Origin: Saccharothrix carnea
GTDB taxonomy: Bacteria; Actinomycetota; Actinomycetes; Mycobacteriales; Pseudonocardiaceae
Reading direction: 5' to 3'
Length of the DNA stretch: 64,000 bases
Assembly: GCF_003014735.1 (NCBI RefSeq)
Contig: NZ_PYAX01000005.1
Coordinates: forward strand, 613,119 to 677,118
In this document: positions 27,144 through 35,801 of the stretch, piece by piece
Position numbering within the stretch: position 1 is the stretch's first letter
Layout of the letters: each line of letters opens with the position of its first letter
Translations under genes and position numbers: made by a program
The notes under the pieces: generated by a model
The model's input: only the letters and a program-made list of their open reading frames with translations
Databases searched by the model: none
Told to the model about the DNA's origin: nothing

Positions 27144-27932
27144 CTACTCGCAGGCCACGCCGTCCTTGTCGCGGTCCAACGCGGGCCGGTAGCCGGGCTG
27201 GCCGGCGTAGAGCGGCGCCGCGCCCGCGGCACGGGCGGCGTCGCAGTTGGCGTAGTAGGCGCTCGCCGGCGGGGCGGGCTGCACGGGCTGCGGCGCCGGC
27301 TGCGGGGCCGGTTGCACGGGTGGCGGCGGAGGCGGGTTGTAGGTCGGCTTCGGCGCGGGCGGGGGAGGCGGCGGCGGTGCGACCGTGTCGCCGCCGGCGC
27401 ACGGTGCGCCCCACAGGCCGAGACCGGCGGCCTTCGCCGCCTCCTGGGCCGCGGTGAGGGCGGCGGACGCGGCCTGCTCGGCGCGGGCCAGGCCCTGGCC
27501 CGCCAGGTGGACGGCCAGGTCGACGCCATCCGGCAGCAGCACGGTCGCGCCGACGACCCGCAGGTCCTGGCCCGTCAGCGTGGTCTTCAGGAAGTCGGCC
27601 GCGGCCGCGCCCCAGCACTCGCCGGGCTGTGCGAGCCCCGCCAACTGCACCCGGCCGCCGCCGGACACGGTGATCGTGCGGCCGTCGACGACTTCCGCGA
27701 CCTTCACGGGAGGTGCGGTCGTTGTCGTGGTTGTGGTGGTGGTGGTCGTTGTGGTTCCAGTCGTGCTGGGCGCACGTAAGGCCCCGCCCGCGGGCTCCGG
27801 ACTCGCGGAGCAGCCGACGACGAGCACGAACAGCGTCGCGACACCGACAGTGACGGTCGGGCGCTTGCGGGGGAGCTTGCGCCAGGAAGCTAACGGCCCC
27901 GAATCGGCGGGGCCTGCGGTTCTCTCTGCCAT
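27144..27932 (-). CDS. Excalibur-domain lipoprotein with a degenerate nuclease-like domain
   Basis: A 262-residue exported protein. An N-terminal hydrophobic segment ends in a lipobox-like VVGCS, followed by a Thr run (12 consecutive Thr), an SNase-like beta barrel (VKVAEVVDGRTITVSGGGRV ... GQGLARAE, ~80-160), a long Pro-rich linker (~185-225) and a C-terminal excalibur calcium-binding motif (NCDAARAAGAAPLY ... DRDKDGVACE). In true thermonucleases the motif is DGDT with a metal-binding Asp; here it is DGRT, so activity is doubtful. ATG 27932 chosen; a start at 27998 is possible but less likely. Confidence 0.78.
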   Translation of the reverse strand: MAERTAGPADSGPLASWRKLPRKRPTVTVGVATLFVLVVGCSASPEPAGGALRAPSTTGTTTTTTTTTTTTTAPPVKVAEVVDGRTITVSGGGRVQLAGLAQPGECWGAAAADFLKTTLTGQDLRVVGATVLLPDGVDLAVHLAGQGLARAEQAASAALTAAQEAAKAAGLGLWGAPCAGGDTVAPPPPPPPAPKPTYNPPPPPPVQPAPQPAPQPVQPAPPASAYYANCDAARAAGAAPLYAGQPGYRPALDRDKDGVACE

Positions 27933-28004
27933 GATCGCGTCATCGTCGGTGCGACGACCGGGTGTTACCCACGTCACGTGGCACACCCGGTCGGGCACGC
28001 TGAG

Positions 28005-28457
28005 TCACCGGTTGGGGCGCAGGGTCCACACGACGGTCATCTCACCGGTCGTCACGCCGTTCGCGTCGGTGATCGTCACGTCGACCGGGAACTCGGGCCG
28101 CGTGCCGGCCTCCAGCTCGGCCACGACCTCCGCCGCGGGGCGTGCCAGCACGGCCTCCGCGCGCAGCGTGCCCAGGGCCAGCTTCTTGTAGGCGATCTCC
28201 GACCGCGCCACCAGCGGCGTCACCTTGGACAGGTGCGGCGCGAACGCGGCCATCACGACGGCACCCGAGGCGGTCTCGGCGACGCCGAACATCATCGCCG
28301 CGTGCGGGCCGCCGACGTGGTTGCGCAGCTCCTCGCGGTCGGGCAGCTCGGCGACCACCCGGTCGCCCGAGACCTCCGGGAACTCCACGCCCACGGTCTT
28401 CACCCACGGCACGGCCTGCTTCATCGCGTCGGCGACGAACGAGTAGTCAGCGCTCAT
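28005..28457 (-). CDS. Hotdog-fold thioesterase-like protein (DUF4442 / PaaI-like)
   Basis: A 150-residue hotdog-fold protein. ELRNHVGGPHAAMMFGVAETASGAVV (landmark ~44-69) contains the N-H-x-G-x-x-x-x-x-A-M-x-F-x-x-A-E pattern of DUF4442 proteins, and PVDVTITDANGVTTGEMTVVW is the final strand pair. Such proteins are thought to hydrolyse or bind acyl-CoA-type thioesters; the substrate is unknown. It is divergent from the MarR-MFS unit and shares the intergenic region with a 36-bp palindromic operator, so MarR probably controls both sides. Confidence 0.82.
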   Translation of the reverse strand: MSADYSFVADAMKQAVPWVKTVGVEFPEVSGDRVVAELPDREELRNHVGGPHAAMMFGVAETASGAVVMAAFAPHLSKVTPLVARSEIAYKKLALGTLRAEAVLARPAAEVVAELEAGTRPEFPVDVTITDANGVTTGEMTVVWTLRPNR

Positions 28458-28535
28458 GGCCCGGATGCTACCGACCGGTAACCATGAGACCGGAGTCACG
28501 GGTAACTCGTTTGCCAAGCCACCCGTTCGAGCGCA

Positions 28536-28571
28536 TGCTTGTACCCAGCAACTAGTTGGTTGATGCAAGCA
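28536..28571. promoter_or_regulatory. Palindromic MarR operator candidate
   Basis: A perfect inner palindrome CAACTAGTTG (28549-28558) and outer arms TGCTTG (28536-28541) / CAAGCA (28566-28571) share exactly the same centre. It lies 13 bp before the MarR start codon and 79 bp from the divergent hotdog gene. The spacing fits a winged-helix dimer covering ~30 bp, as expected for autorepression. Confidence 0.65.
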
Positions 28572-28584
28572 AACGGAGTGTGCG

Positions 28585-29100
28585 ATGACGACCCCGGTGG
28601 GTGACGAGGTGCGGGCCGAGGAGCTCGCCATGGCCGACCGGCTGGGCATGGCACTGGTGCGGATGAACAAGATGCACGCCTGCGTCGCGTCGCACATGAG
28701 CAAGGCGGGCTTGGACAAGGCGTCGTTCGTGCTGCTGGCCAACCTCAACCAGATGGGCCCGTCGCGGGCCGGCGCGCTGGCGGAGGCGGTGTTCTCCGAC
28801 CCCTCCACGGTCAGCCGCCAGGTGGCGACGCTGGTCAAGGACGGCCTGGTGGAGCGCCGGGCCGACCCGGAGGACGGCCGGGCGAGCGTGCTCGCGGTGA
28901 CCGAGGCGGGGCAACGCCTGCTCGCCGAACGCCGCGCCCAGCGCAACGTGCTGCTGGCCAACCTGTTCACGGACTGGTCCCCGCAGGAGTGGACGCAGTT
29001 CATCGAGTACTTCGAGCGCTTCGTGGGGGACTACGAGAAGGCGCTACCGGATTTCATCGCTGAGAGCGGACTGGGGCCGCGCTCAGAAGGGGAGAAGTGA
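28585..29100 (+). CDS. MarR-family transcriptional regulator
   Basis: A 171-residue winged-helix regulator. LDKASFVLLANLNQMGPSRA and LAEAVFSDPSTVSRQVATLV (~65-85) form the recognition-helix region, followed by the wing VERRADPEDGRASVLAVTEAG (~92-112, with the usual D-x-R). Its stop codon overlaps the start of an MFS drug-type exporter, the standard MarR-efflux arrangement, so it likely represses that pump and is released by an unknown ligand. A palindromic operator lies directly upstream. Confidence 0.92.
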   Translation: MTTPVGDEVRAEELAMADRLGMALVRMNKMHACVASHMSKAGLDKASFVLLANLNQMGPSRAGALAEAVFSDPSTVSRQVATLVKDGLVERRADPEDGRASVLAVTEAGQRLLAERRAQRNVLLANLFTDWSPQEWTQFIEYFERFVGDYEKALPDFIAESGLGPRSEGEK

Positions 29101-30764
29101 TGTCGGAAACGACAACCCGAGCGGACGCGCCGCCACCCGGCGCCGCCCTGCTCACCCACCGGCAGATCCTGACGATCCTGTCGGGCCTGCTGCTCGGGCT
29201 GTTCCTGGCCGCGCTCGACCAGATGATCGTGGCGACCGCGATGAAGACCATCGCCGACGAGCTGCACGGCCAGACGCTGCAAGCGTGGGCGACCACCGCC
29301 TACCTGATCACCGCGACGGTCTCCACGCCGCTGTACGGCAAGCTGTCCGACATCTACGGCCGCAAGCCGATGTACCTGACCGCGATCTCGCTGTTCCTCG
29401 CGGGCTCGCTGCTGTCCGGCATCGCGAACTCGATGTACGAGCTGGCCGCGTTCCGCGCGGTGCAGGGCCTGGGCGCCGGTGGCCTGATGTCGCTGGCCAT
29501 GGCGATCCTGGCGGACATCACCTCGCCGCGTGAGCGCAGTCGCTACACGGGTTACTTCATGGCGGTGTTCGGCATCTCCAGCGTCGCGGGACCCGTCGTC
29601 GGCGGTCTGTTCGCGGGCATGGAGTCGTTCCTGGGCACGGCCGGCTGGCGCTGGGTGTTCCTGATCAACGTGCCGATCGCGCTGGTGGCGCTGGTCGTGG
29701 TGGCCAAGGTGCTCAACATCCCGCACCAGCGGGTGAACCACCGGATCGACTTCGTCGGCGCGGGCCTGCTGACCCTCGGCCTGGTACCGCTGCTGATCGT
29801 GGCCGAACAGGGCCGCGAGTGGGGCTGGGCATCGGGCACCGCGATCGCCATGTACGTCGTCGGCGTGCTGGGCCTGGTCGGGTTCGTGTTCGTCGAGCGG
29901 CGCATGGCCGACGAGGCGCTGCTGCCGCTGCGGCTGTTCCAGCGCCAGACGTTCTCGCTGGGCAACCTGATCAACTTCATCCTCGGCATCGGGATGTTCG
30001 GCGGCATGGTGTCGCTGCCGCTGTACCTGCAGATCGTGAAGGGCTACTCGGCCACCGAGTCCGGCCTGATGATGCTGCCGCTGACGTTCGGCATCATGAT
30101 GGCGGCGGGCACGAGCGGCAACATCACCGCGAAGACCGGCCGCTACAAGGTGTTCCCGGTCGTCGGGTTCGGCGTGCTGTCGCTGGCGCTGTTCCTGTTC
30201 AGCACGGTCGGCACGGACACGCCGATCTTCCAGCCGCTGGTGCTGATGTTCTTCGTGGGCGCGGGCCTCGGCCTGTGCATGCAGACCCTGCTGGTGGCCA
30301 TCCAGAACGACGCCGAGCCGCGTGACATGGGCGTGGCGACCTCGTCGGCCACGTTCTTCCGCCAGATCGGCGGCACGGTCGGCACCGCGGTGTTCCTGTC
30401 GATCCTGTTCAGCACGGTCGGCGACAAGATCGGCAACGCGCTGCGCACGGCGGCGGCCACGCCCGACTTCCAGGCGGCGCTGGCCCGGCCGGAGAACCGC
30501 GAGTTCGCCGTCGGCCTGCAGAGCGGCACGGGCTTCGACCTGGACAACACCGAGTTCCTGACCAGGCTCGACCCGGTGCTGGCCCGGCCGTTCCTGGACG
30601 GCTTCTCCGAGTCGATCGACCTGGTGTTCCTGGTCGGCGGCCTGGTGACGCTGGTCGGGTTCGCGGTGATCTGGTTCCTGCGCGAGGTGCCGCTGTCCAA
30701 CCGGTCCGGCCTGGAGCGGGTGCAGGACGAGAACGCCGAGGCCGCGCCGGTCGCGCTGCACTGA
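29100..30764 (+). CDS. DHA2-family MFS multidrug exporter (EmrB/QacA type)
   Basis: A 554-residue, 14-helix proton-coupled exporter. Helix 1 is LSGLLLGLFLAALDQMIVATA with the DHA2 motif D1 (LDxTIVNVAL-like: LDQMIVATAM), loop 2-3 is GKLSDIYGRKPMYLT, and helix 5 contains the antiporter motif C region GISSVAGPVVGGLFA (~160). ATG 29100 overlaps the MarR stop by one base and is preceded by GGGGAG. Followed by a bidirectional terminator at 30778. The substrate cannot be predicted. Confidence 0.92.
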   Translation: MSETTTRADAPPPGAALLTHRQILTILSGLLLGLFLAALDQMIVATAMKTIADELHGQTLQAWATTAYLITATVSTPLYGKLSDIYGRKPMYLTAISLFLAGSLLSGIANSMYELAAFRAVQGLGAGGLMSLAMAILADITSPRERSRYTGYFMAVFGISSVAGPVVGGLFAGMESFLGTAGWRWVFLINVPIALVALVVVAKVLNIPHQRVNHRIDFVGAGLLTLGLVPLLIVAEQGREWGWASGTAIAMYVVGVLGLVGFVFVERRMADEALLPLRLFQRQTFSLGNLINFILGIGMFGGMVSLPLYLQIVKGYSATESGLMMLPLTFGIMMAAGTSGNITAKTGRYKVFPVVGFGVLSLALFLFSTVGTDTPIFQPLVLMFFVGAGLGLCMQTLLVAIQNDAEPRDMGVATSSATFFRQIGGTVGTAVFLSILFSTVGDKIGNALRTAAATPDFQAALARPENREFAVGLQSGTGFDLDNTEFLTRLDPVLARPFLDGFSESIDLVFLVGGLVTLVGFAVIWFLREVPLSNRSGLERVQDENAEAAPVALH

Positions 30765-30777
30765 CCCGGTCCGCCGA

Positions 30778-30821
30778 CGAGAAGAGGCCCGCTCCCCGAG
30801 CCGGGGGCGGGCCTCTTCTCG
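30778..30821. terminator. Bidirectional hairpin terminator between MFS exporter and ppa
   Basis: CGAGAAGAGGCCCGC (30778-30792) pairs perfectly with GCGGGCCTCTTCTCG (30807-30821). It sits between two convergent genes and should serve both; read on the plus strand the stem ends in CTCTTCTC. Confidence 0.85.
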
Positions 30822-30830
30822 CGGATCAGC

Positions 30831-31334
30831 TCAGTGGTCCTCGCCGCGCGCCACGGCGTCCTTCAGCCGCTGGTACGAGCGGACGATCTCCGCCTCGGCC
30901 TCGGTGCGGCCGACCCAGGTCGCGCCCTCGACGCTCTTGCCCGGCTCCAGGTCCTTGTAGACCTCGAAGAAGTGCTGGATCTCCAGCCGGTAGAACTCGT
31001 TGAGGTGGTGGATGTCGCGCAGGTGCTCGGAGCGCGGGTCCTCCGCCGGGACGCAGAGCAGCTTGTCGTCGCCGCCCTTCTCGTCGGTCATCCGGAACAT
31101 GCCGATCGCGCGCGCCTTGATCAGGCAGCCCGGGAACGTCGGCTCCTGGACGATCACGAGGGCGTCCAGCGGGTCGCCGTCCTCGCCGAGCGTGTCGTCG
31201 ACGAACCCGTAGTCCGCCGGGTACTGAGTGGCCGTGAACAGGGTCCGGTCCAGCCGGATGCGCCCCGTCTTGTGGTCCATCTCGTACTTGTTGCGGACCC
31301 CCTTGGGGATCTCGATGGTGACGTCGAACTCCAC
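30831..31334 (-). CDS. ppa: Inorganic pyrophosphatase (family I, soluble)
   Basis: A 167-residue cytoplasmic enzyme that hydrolyses pyrophosphate to phosphate. [17 protein letters not shown] (~8-24) supplies the phosphate-binding Lys/Glu/Lys/Tyr residues, and GDPLDALVI with [10 protein letters not shown] gives the catalytic signature D-G-D-P-x-D (EDGDPLD, ~52-58). Length is normal for the hexameric bacterial form. Divergent from dacB, as in mycobacteria. With hppA at 10.5 kb, the window holds both soluble and membrane pyrophosphatases. Confidence 0.96.
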   Translation of the reverse strand: MEFDVTIEIPKGVRNKYEMDHKTGRIRLDRTLFTATQYPADYGFVDDTLGEDGDPLDALVIVQEPTFPGCLIKARAIGMFRMTDEKGGDDKLLCVPAEDPRSEHLRDIHHLNEFYRLEIQHFFEVYKDLEPGKSVEGATWVGRTEAEAEIVRSYQRLKDAVARGEDH

Positions 31335-31448
31335 TGCGCGGTCCTCGCTCGTCTTCGCCGTTCGTTACGCCACTAGTGTGGACTACGACGTCTCGTCAAC
31401 CCCTTGCCGAGGGTGTGACGTTGCCCGTACTCGACCGCGGAGGACTGC

Positions 31449-33065
31449 GTGCCCGACGATCCATCGTGGCCGACCGTCGACGGTGACGAGGTCGACCGCG
31501 AGCCGCCGACGGTGCAGGTCAGACGGCCTGAGCCGGCTACCATGCGGATCCCCGCGCCGGTGCGGGCCACGCCGGTGAGGGTGCCGCCGAAGCCCGCCGC
31601 GCCACCCCCTCCGGTGCCGCCGACCGAGATCAAGTCGGAACCTGAACCGGTCCCTGAACCGATCACGGAACGTGAAGATCCACCGCCGCCTGCCGGGCGG
31701 CGGAAGCGCCCGTTCGTGTTGGGTGCGGCGGCGCTCCTGGTCGTCGCCCTGGCCGGTACGGCGGTAGTCGGGTCGCAGCAGGGCTGGTTCGACACCACGC
31801 CCGCGCCGACGACGGCCGCGCCGCTCCCGCCCGCGCCGGTGTCGTTGTCGGTGAAGGGCGTCGGCGCGGACGGCACCCCGCCCACGGCCGCCGGCGTGCG
31901 GTCCGTGCTGGCCGGTCCGGCGGCGAACGCGCTGCTGGCGCCGTTGACGGGCGTGGTGGTCGACCCGGCCACCGGCACGGCGCTGTGGAACCAGGGCGAG
32001 ACGGCGCCGCAGACGCCCGCGTCCACGATCAAGATCCTGACTGCGGCGGCGGCGCTGCTCACCCTCGACCACACGTCCCAGTTCTCGACCAAGGTCGTGC
32101 GCGGCTCTCAGCCCGGGTCGGTGGTGCTGGTCGGGGGCGGCGACCCGACGTTGTCGTCCCTGCCCGCGGGGCAGACCACGGTGTACCCCGGCGCGGCCAC
32201 GATCGACGACCTGGCCGCGCAGGTGCGCGCGGCGGGCGGTCCGGTGACGCAGGTGCTGTACGACGTGTCCCGGTACGCCGGGCCGGGGACGGCGCCCGGG
32301 TGGCACCCCGACGACGTGCCGGGCGGGTACGTGGCGCCGATCGAGCCGGTGATGCTCGACGGCGGGCGTGAGGATCCGACCAAGGACGAGGTCAGGCGCA
32401 CGTCGACCCCGGCGGCGGTGGCGGCGCAGGCGTTGGCGCAGCGGTTGGGCGTGCCGGCCGTGGCGGCGGGCGCGGCGGCACCGGGCGCGGAGGTGCTCGG
32501 CGAGGTGAAGTCCGTGCCGGTGGACCGGCTGGTCGAGAACCTGATGCAGATCTCGGACAACGTGCTGGCCGAGACGGTGGCGCGGGAGGTGGCGAAGGCC
32601 CGCGGGCTGGAGCCGTCGTTCGCGGGTGCGGCGCAGGCGGTGCGGGACGTGCTGACCGAGCACGGGTTCGACCTGTCGACGGCCACGATCGTGGACGGCA
32701 GCGGGCTGTCGCCGAACGACAAGGTGCCCGCGAAGCTGCTCGCGGACGTGCTCGCGGCGGCGGCGAAGCCGGACGCGTCCGACCCGAGGACGGCCAAGCT
32801 GCGGCCGTTGCTGACGGCCCTGCCGGTGGCTGGTGGCAGCGGCACGCTGGCGGGGCGTTACGAGCAGTGGGGCGCGGGCGGCCGTGGCTGGGTGCGGGCC
32901 AAGACGGGCACGTTGACGGCGGTGAACACGCTGGCGGGCGTGGTGGTGGACGCGGACGGGCGGCTGCTGGTGTTCGCGTTCATGTCGTTCAACGCCGGGG
33001 AGACCGCGAAGGTGCGCGGTGCCTTGGACGAGCTGGCCGCCGCGCTGCGCAGTTGCGGCTGCTGA
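31449..33065 (+). CDS. dacB: D-alanyl-D-alanine carboxypeptidase/endopeptidase (PBP4, class C)
   Basis: A 538-residue membrane-anchored peptidoglycan hydrolase. A Pro/Glu-rich cytoplasmic N-terminus (~1-85) is followed by one transmembrane helix (FVLGAAALLVVALAGTAVVG) and the extracytoplasmic serine peptidase domain with all three motifs: SxxK in ASTIK (~192), SxN in SDN (~370) and KTG in RAKTGTL (~485). An S13-type insertion domain sits between the first and second. It trims or cleaves stem peptides and crosslinks. GTG 31449 chosen. The following spacer carries an unusual nested repeat. Confidence 0.92.
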   Translation: MPDDPSWPTVDGDEVDREPPTVQVRRPEPATMRIPAPVRATPVRVPPKPAAPPPPVPPTEIKSEPEPVPEPITEREDPPPPAGRRKRPFVLGAAALLVVALAGTAVVGSQQGWFDTTPAPTTAAPLPPAPVSLSVKGVGADGTPPTAAGVRSVLAGPAANALLAPLTGVVVDPATGTALWNQGETAPQTPASTIKILTAAAALLTLDHTSQFSTKVVRGSQPGSVVLVGGGDPTLSSLPAGQTTVYPGAATIDDLAAQVRAAGGPVTQVLYDVSRYAGPGTAPGWHPDDVPGGYVAPIEPVMLDGGREDPTKDEVRRTSTPAAVAAQALAQRLGVPAVAAGAAAPGAEVLGEVKSVPVDRLVENLMQISDNVLAETVAREVAKARGLEPSFAGAAQAVRDVLTEHGFDLSTATIVDGSGLSPNDKVPAKLLADVLAAAAKPDASDPRTAKLRPLLTALPVAGGSGTLAGRYEQWGAGGRGWVRAKTGTLTAVNTLAGVVVDADGRLLVFAFMSFNAGETAKVRGALDELAAALRSCGC

Positions 33066-33077
33066 GCCGTCCTGAGC

Positions 33078-33206
33078 GTTCGACTCGGGGTACCTGAACG
33101 TAGGACACGGTCGTTCTGAACGTAGGACACGCGCGGGGTGAGCGTACGACTCTCGCGTGAGTCGTACGTTCAGGTCCCGAGTGTCGAACGTTCGGGTACC
33201 CCGAGT
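33078..33206. repeat. Nested inverted and direct repeats after dacB
   Basis: Within 130 bp: a perfect inner hairpin CGTACGACTC/GAGTCGTACG (33143-33152/33159-33168); a direct repeat TGAACGTAGGACACG (33095-33109 and 33117-33131); an outer inverted pair ACTCGGGGTACC/GGTACCCCGAGT (33083-33094/33195-33206); and several ACGTTC-type units in both orientations. The density of AACGTAGGACAC / GTACGACTC words is unlike anything nearby. It could be a bidirectional terminator, a REP-like intergenic element or a nested protein-binding array. Confidence 0.7.
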
Positions 33207-33244
33207 TCTACGTTCGGGCGGGTCGCGCAGGTAGCGTCAGGAGG

Positions 33245-34258
33245 GTGAACCCGGCGACGCAGGACCGCAGTGCCCCGGTCGATTGGGCCCTGGCCGTCAC
33301 CACGGCGACCAGGCTCGTCCGCCCCGGCCCGATCGTGCCCAGAGCCGAGGCCGACGTCGCCGTGCACCGACTGCGCGAACTCGCGGTGGACGCCGAGGTG
33401 CACGTCCGCGAGCTCACCGGTCTCGGCCACGGCCTGCCGCTCAGGCAGGGCGAGGTGGTCGACCGGCCCGCGTGGGTGCGTGCCGCCGTGCAGGGCCTCT
33501 CCGCGCTCACGGACGGCGCCCTGCCCAAGCAGTCCGGCGCGTTCAGCGGGGTCCTGGCGGGCACGGCGGGCGTGCAGGCGGGCGTGGTCATCGCGTTCCT
33601 CAGCGGCCGGGTGCTCGGCCAGTACGACCCGTTCTCGGACGGCGGCAGGCTGCTGCTGGTCGCGCCGAACATCGTCGGCGCCCAACGGGCCCTCGACGTC
33701 TCCGGCGAGGACTTCAGCATGTGGGTGTGCCTGCACGAGGGCACCCACCGGTTGCAGTTCACCGCCGTGCCGTGGCTCGCCGACCACTTCGCGGGCCTGG
33801 TCGCCACGCTGCTCGGCAGCATGGAGGAGGGCTCCGCGCCACGCCTGCGCGACCTGCCGAAGCGGCTGCGCGAGTCGGGCGGCCTGGTCGAGCTGCTGCA
33901 GAGCCCCGGCCAGCGCGAGGTGCTCGACCGGCTCATCGCGTTGTCGACCCTGCTGGAGGGCCACGCGGACCACGTGATGGACGCCGTGGGCCCGGACGTG
34001 GTGCCCTCGGTCCGCACGATCCGCGAACGCTTCACCGCCCGCCGCCAGGGCGGTGGCGTGCTGGACCGCGTGCTGCGCACCCTGCTGGGCGTCGAGGCGA
34101 AGGTCCGCCAGTACGCCGAGGGCGCGGCGTTCACCCGGCACGTGGTCGACGCGGTCGGCATGGACCGCTTCAACACCGTCTGGACCGGCCCCGACACCCT
34201 GCCGACCAGGGCGGAGATCGCCGACCCGGCGGGCTGGCTGCGCCGCGTCCAACCGTGA
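33245..34258 (+). CDS. Zinc-dependent metalloprotease of the DUF2342 family (Rv3626c-like)
   Basis: A 337-residue protein. MWVCLHEGTHRLQFTAVPWL (~160-180) has the HExxH-type zinc site (H-E-G-T-H), and LLEGHADHVMDAVG (~238) supplies the downstream Glu/His ligands. The rest is helical with GVLAGTAGVQAGVVIAFLSGRVLGQYDPF (landmark ~102-130). The family is sometimes labelled coenzyme-F420-biosynthesis-associated, but its substrate is unknown. GTG 33245. The stop is overlapped by the tilS GTG, so the two are coupled. Position between dacB and tilS is conserved in mycobacteria. Confidence 0.88.
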   Translation: MNPATQDRSAPVDWALAVTTATRLVRPGPIVPRAEADVAVHRLRELAVDAEVHVRELTGLGHGLPLRQGEVVDRPAWVRAAVQGLSALTDGALPKQSGAFSGVLAGTAGVQAGVVIAFLSGRVLGQYDPFSDGGRLLLVAPNIVGAQRALDVSGEDFSMWVCLHEGTHRLQFTAVPWLADHFAGLVATLLGSMEEGSAPRLRDLPKRLRESGGLVELLQSPGQREVLDRLIALSTLLEGHADHVMDAVGPDVVPSVRTIRERFTARRQGGGVLDRVLRTLLGVEAKVRQYAEGAAFTRHVVDAVGMDRFNTVWTGPDTLPTRAEIADPAGWLRRVQP

Positions 34259-35181
34259 ACGGACCGCTCGCCGAGGTGCGCACCGCCGTCAAGCGCTTCC
34301 TCCACGAACACCGGCCCGAGCGGGTCGCGGTGGCCGTCAGCGGCGGCGCGGACTCGCTCGCCCTGGCCGCCGTCACGGCCGGACTGGTCGAGGCCGGACT
34401 GGTCGAGGCGTCAGCCGTCGTCGTGGACCACGGCCTGCAACCGGGGTCGGCGCAGGTCGCCGAACGGGCCGCGGGCACGTGCCGCGAACTGGGCCTGGCC
34501 GCCGAGGTACGCCGGGTGGAGGTCACCGGATCGGGTGGACCTGAGGCCGCCGCCCGCAAGGCCAGGTACGCGGCGCTGAGACCCGAGCGCGGCCTGGTCC
34601 TGCTCGGCCACACCCGTGACGACCAGGCCGAGACGGTCCTGCTCGGCCTGGGCCGCGGCTCCGGGCCGCGCAGCATCGCCGGCATGCGCCCGCACGACCC
34701 GCCGTGGGGCCGTCCGCTGCTGCGGGTCTCCCGGGCGACGACCAGGGCCGCGTGTGACGAACTCGGCCTCACGCCGTGGGACGACCCGCACAACGAAGAC
34801 CCCCGCTACACCAGGGTCCGCCTGCGCCGCGAGGTCCTGCCGCTGCTCGAAGAGGTGCTCCAGGGCGGGGTCGCCGACGCGCTCGCCCGCACGGCCGCCC
34901 ACCTGCGCGAGGACTGCGACGCGCTGGACGAGCTGGCCGAGGCGTTCGGCGGCGACCGCTGTTCCGTGGCCGAGGTCGAACAGCTGCCGACCGCCCTGAG
35001 GCGTCGGGTGCTGCGGCGGTGGCTGCTGGAGGAGCAGGTGCCCGAGTTGTCCGACTCGCACCTGCGCCGGGTGGACGCGCTGGTGAGCGAGTGGCGCGGG
35101 CAGGGCGGCGTGTGGCTGCCCGGCGGCTTTGTGGCGCGGCGTGCGCATGGCAGGCTGCGAGTGGAACCAGTGCAGTCATGA
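34255..35181 (+). CDS. tilS: tRNA(Ile)-lysidine synthase
   Basis: A 308-residue PP-loop ATPase that converts C34 of tRNA-Ile(CAU) to lysidine so that AUA codons are read correctly. The PP-loop SGGADSLAL is at ~residue 28, [18 protein letters not shown] at ~120, and [22 protein letters not shown] at ~160. The protein ends after the N-terminal and connecting domains, the short actinobacterial form, compared with the ~430-residue E. coli enzyme. GTG 34255 overlaps the preceding stop; its TGA lies at 35179-35181, just before hpt. Confidence 0.93.
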   Translation: MNGPLAEVRTAVKRFLHEHRPERVAVAVSGGADSLALAAVTAGLVEAGLVEASAVVVDHGLQPGSAQVAERAAGTCRELGLAAEVRRVEVTGSGGPEAAARKARYAALRPERGLVLLGHTRDDQAETVLLGLGRGSGPRSIAGMRPHDPPWGRPLLRVSRATTRAACDELGLTPWDDPHNEDPRYTRVRLRREVLPLLEEVLQGGVADALARTAAHLREDCDALDELAEAFGGDRCSVAEVEQLPTALRRRVLRRWLLEEQVPELSDSHLRRVDALVSEWRGQGGVWLPGGFVARRAHGRLRVEPVQS

Positions 35182-35198
35182 CAAAAGGGGAACCGTCC

Positions 35199-35750
35199 GT
35201 GTACGACGGCGACATCAGTTCCGTGCTCATCAGCGAGCAGGAGATCAGCGACAAGGTCACCGAGCTGGCCAACAAGGTCGCGGCTGACTACCCGGCCGAC
35301 GGCGGGAACGACCTGGTGCTGATCACCGTGCTCAAGGGCGCGGTGATGTTCATGACCGACCTGGCCAGGGCGTTGCCGGTGCCGGTCCAGTTGGAGTTCA
35401 TGGCGGTGAGCTCCTACGGCTCGTCGACCTCGTCCTCCGGGGTGGTGCGCATCCTCAAGGACCTCGACCGGGACATCGCGGACCGCGACGTGATCATCGT
35501 CGAGGACATCATCGACTCGGGCCTCACGCTGTCGTGGCTGCTGAAGAACCTGGCCTCGCGCAAGCCGCGGTCGCTGGAGGTCTGCACGCTGCTGCGCAAG
35601 CCGGATGCGGTCAAGGTCGAGGTGCCGGTGAAGTACGTCGGCTTCGAGATCCCGAACGAGTTCGTGGTCGGCTACGGCCTGGACTACGCCGAGCGCTACC
35701 GCGACCTGCCCTACATCGGCGCGCTCGACCCCAAGGTGTACTCGAGCTGA
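35199..35750 (+). CDS. hpt: Hypoxanthine phosphoribosyltransferase
   Basis: A 183-residue purine-salvage enzyme making IMP/GMP from hypoxanthine/guanine and [32 protein letters not shown] (the flexible active-site loop) and [14 protein letters not shown] (the PRPP-binding acidic signature) are all present, plus [27 protein letters not shown] near the C-terminus (landmark). GTG 35199 is preceded by AAAAGGGG at good spacing; an in-frame ATG at 35178 that overlaps the tilS stop adds 7 residues and is the alternative. The gene pair tilS-hpt is widely conserved. Confidence 0.94.
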   Translation: MYDGDISSVLISEQEISDKVTELANKVAADYPADGGNDLVLITVLKGAVMFMTDLARALPVPVQLEFMAVSSYGSSTSSSGVVRILKDLDRDIADRDVIIVEDIIDSGLTLSWLLKNLASRKPRSLEVCTLLRKPDAVKVEVPVKYVGFEIPNEFVVGYGLDYAERYRDLPYIGALDPKVYSS

Positions 35751-35757
35751 ACAGCGA

Positions 35758-35792
35758 GAACGGGGGGTGGCCGGGTAGGCCGCCCCCCGTTC
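35758..35792. terminator. Hairpin terminator between hpt and the VWA gene
   Basis: GAACGGGGGGTGGC (35758-35771) pairs with GCCGCCCCCCGTTC (35779-35792) with one G-T pair. It lies between two convergent genes and probably stops both transcripts. Confidence 0.8.
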
Positions 35793-35801
35793 CCGCGACT
35801 G

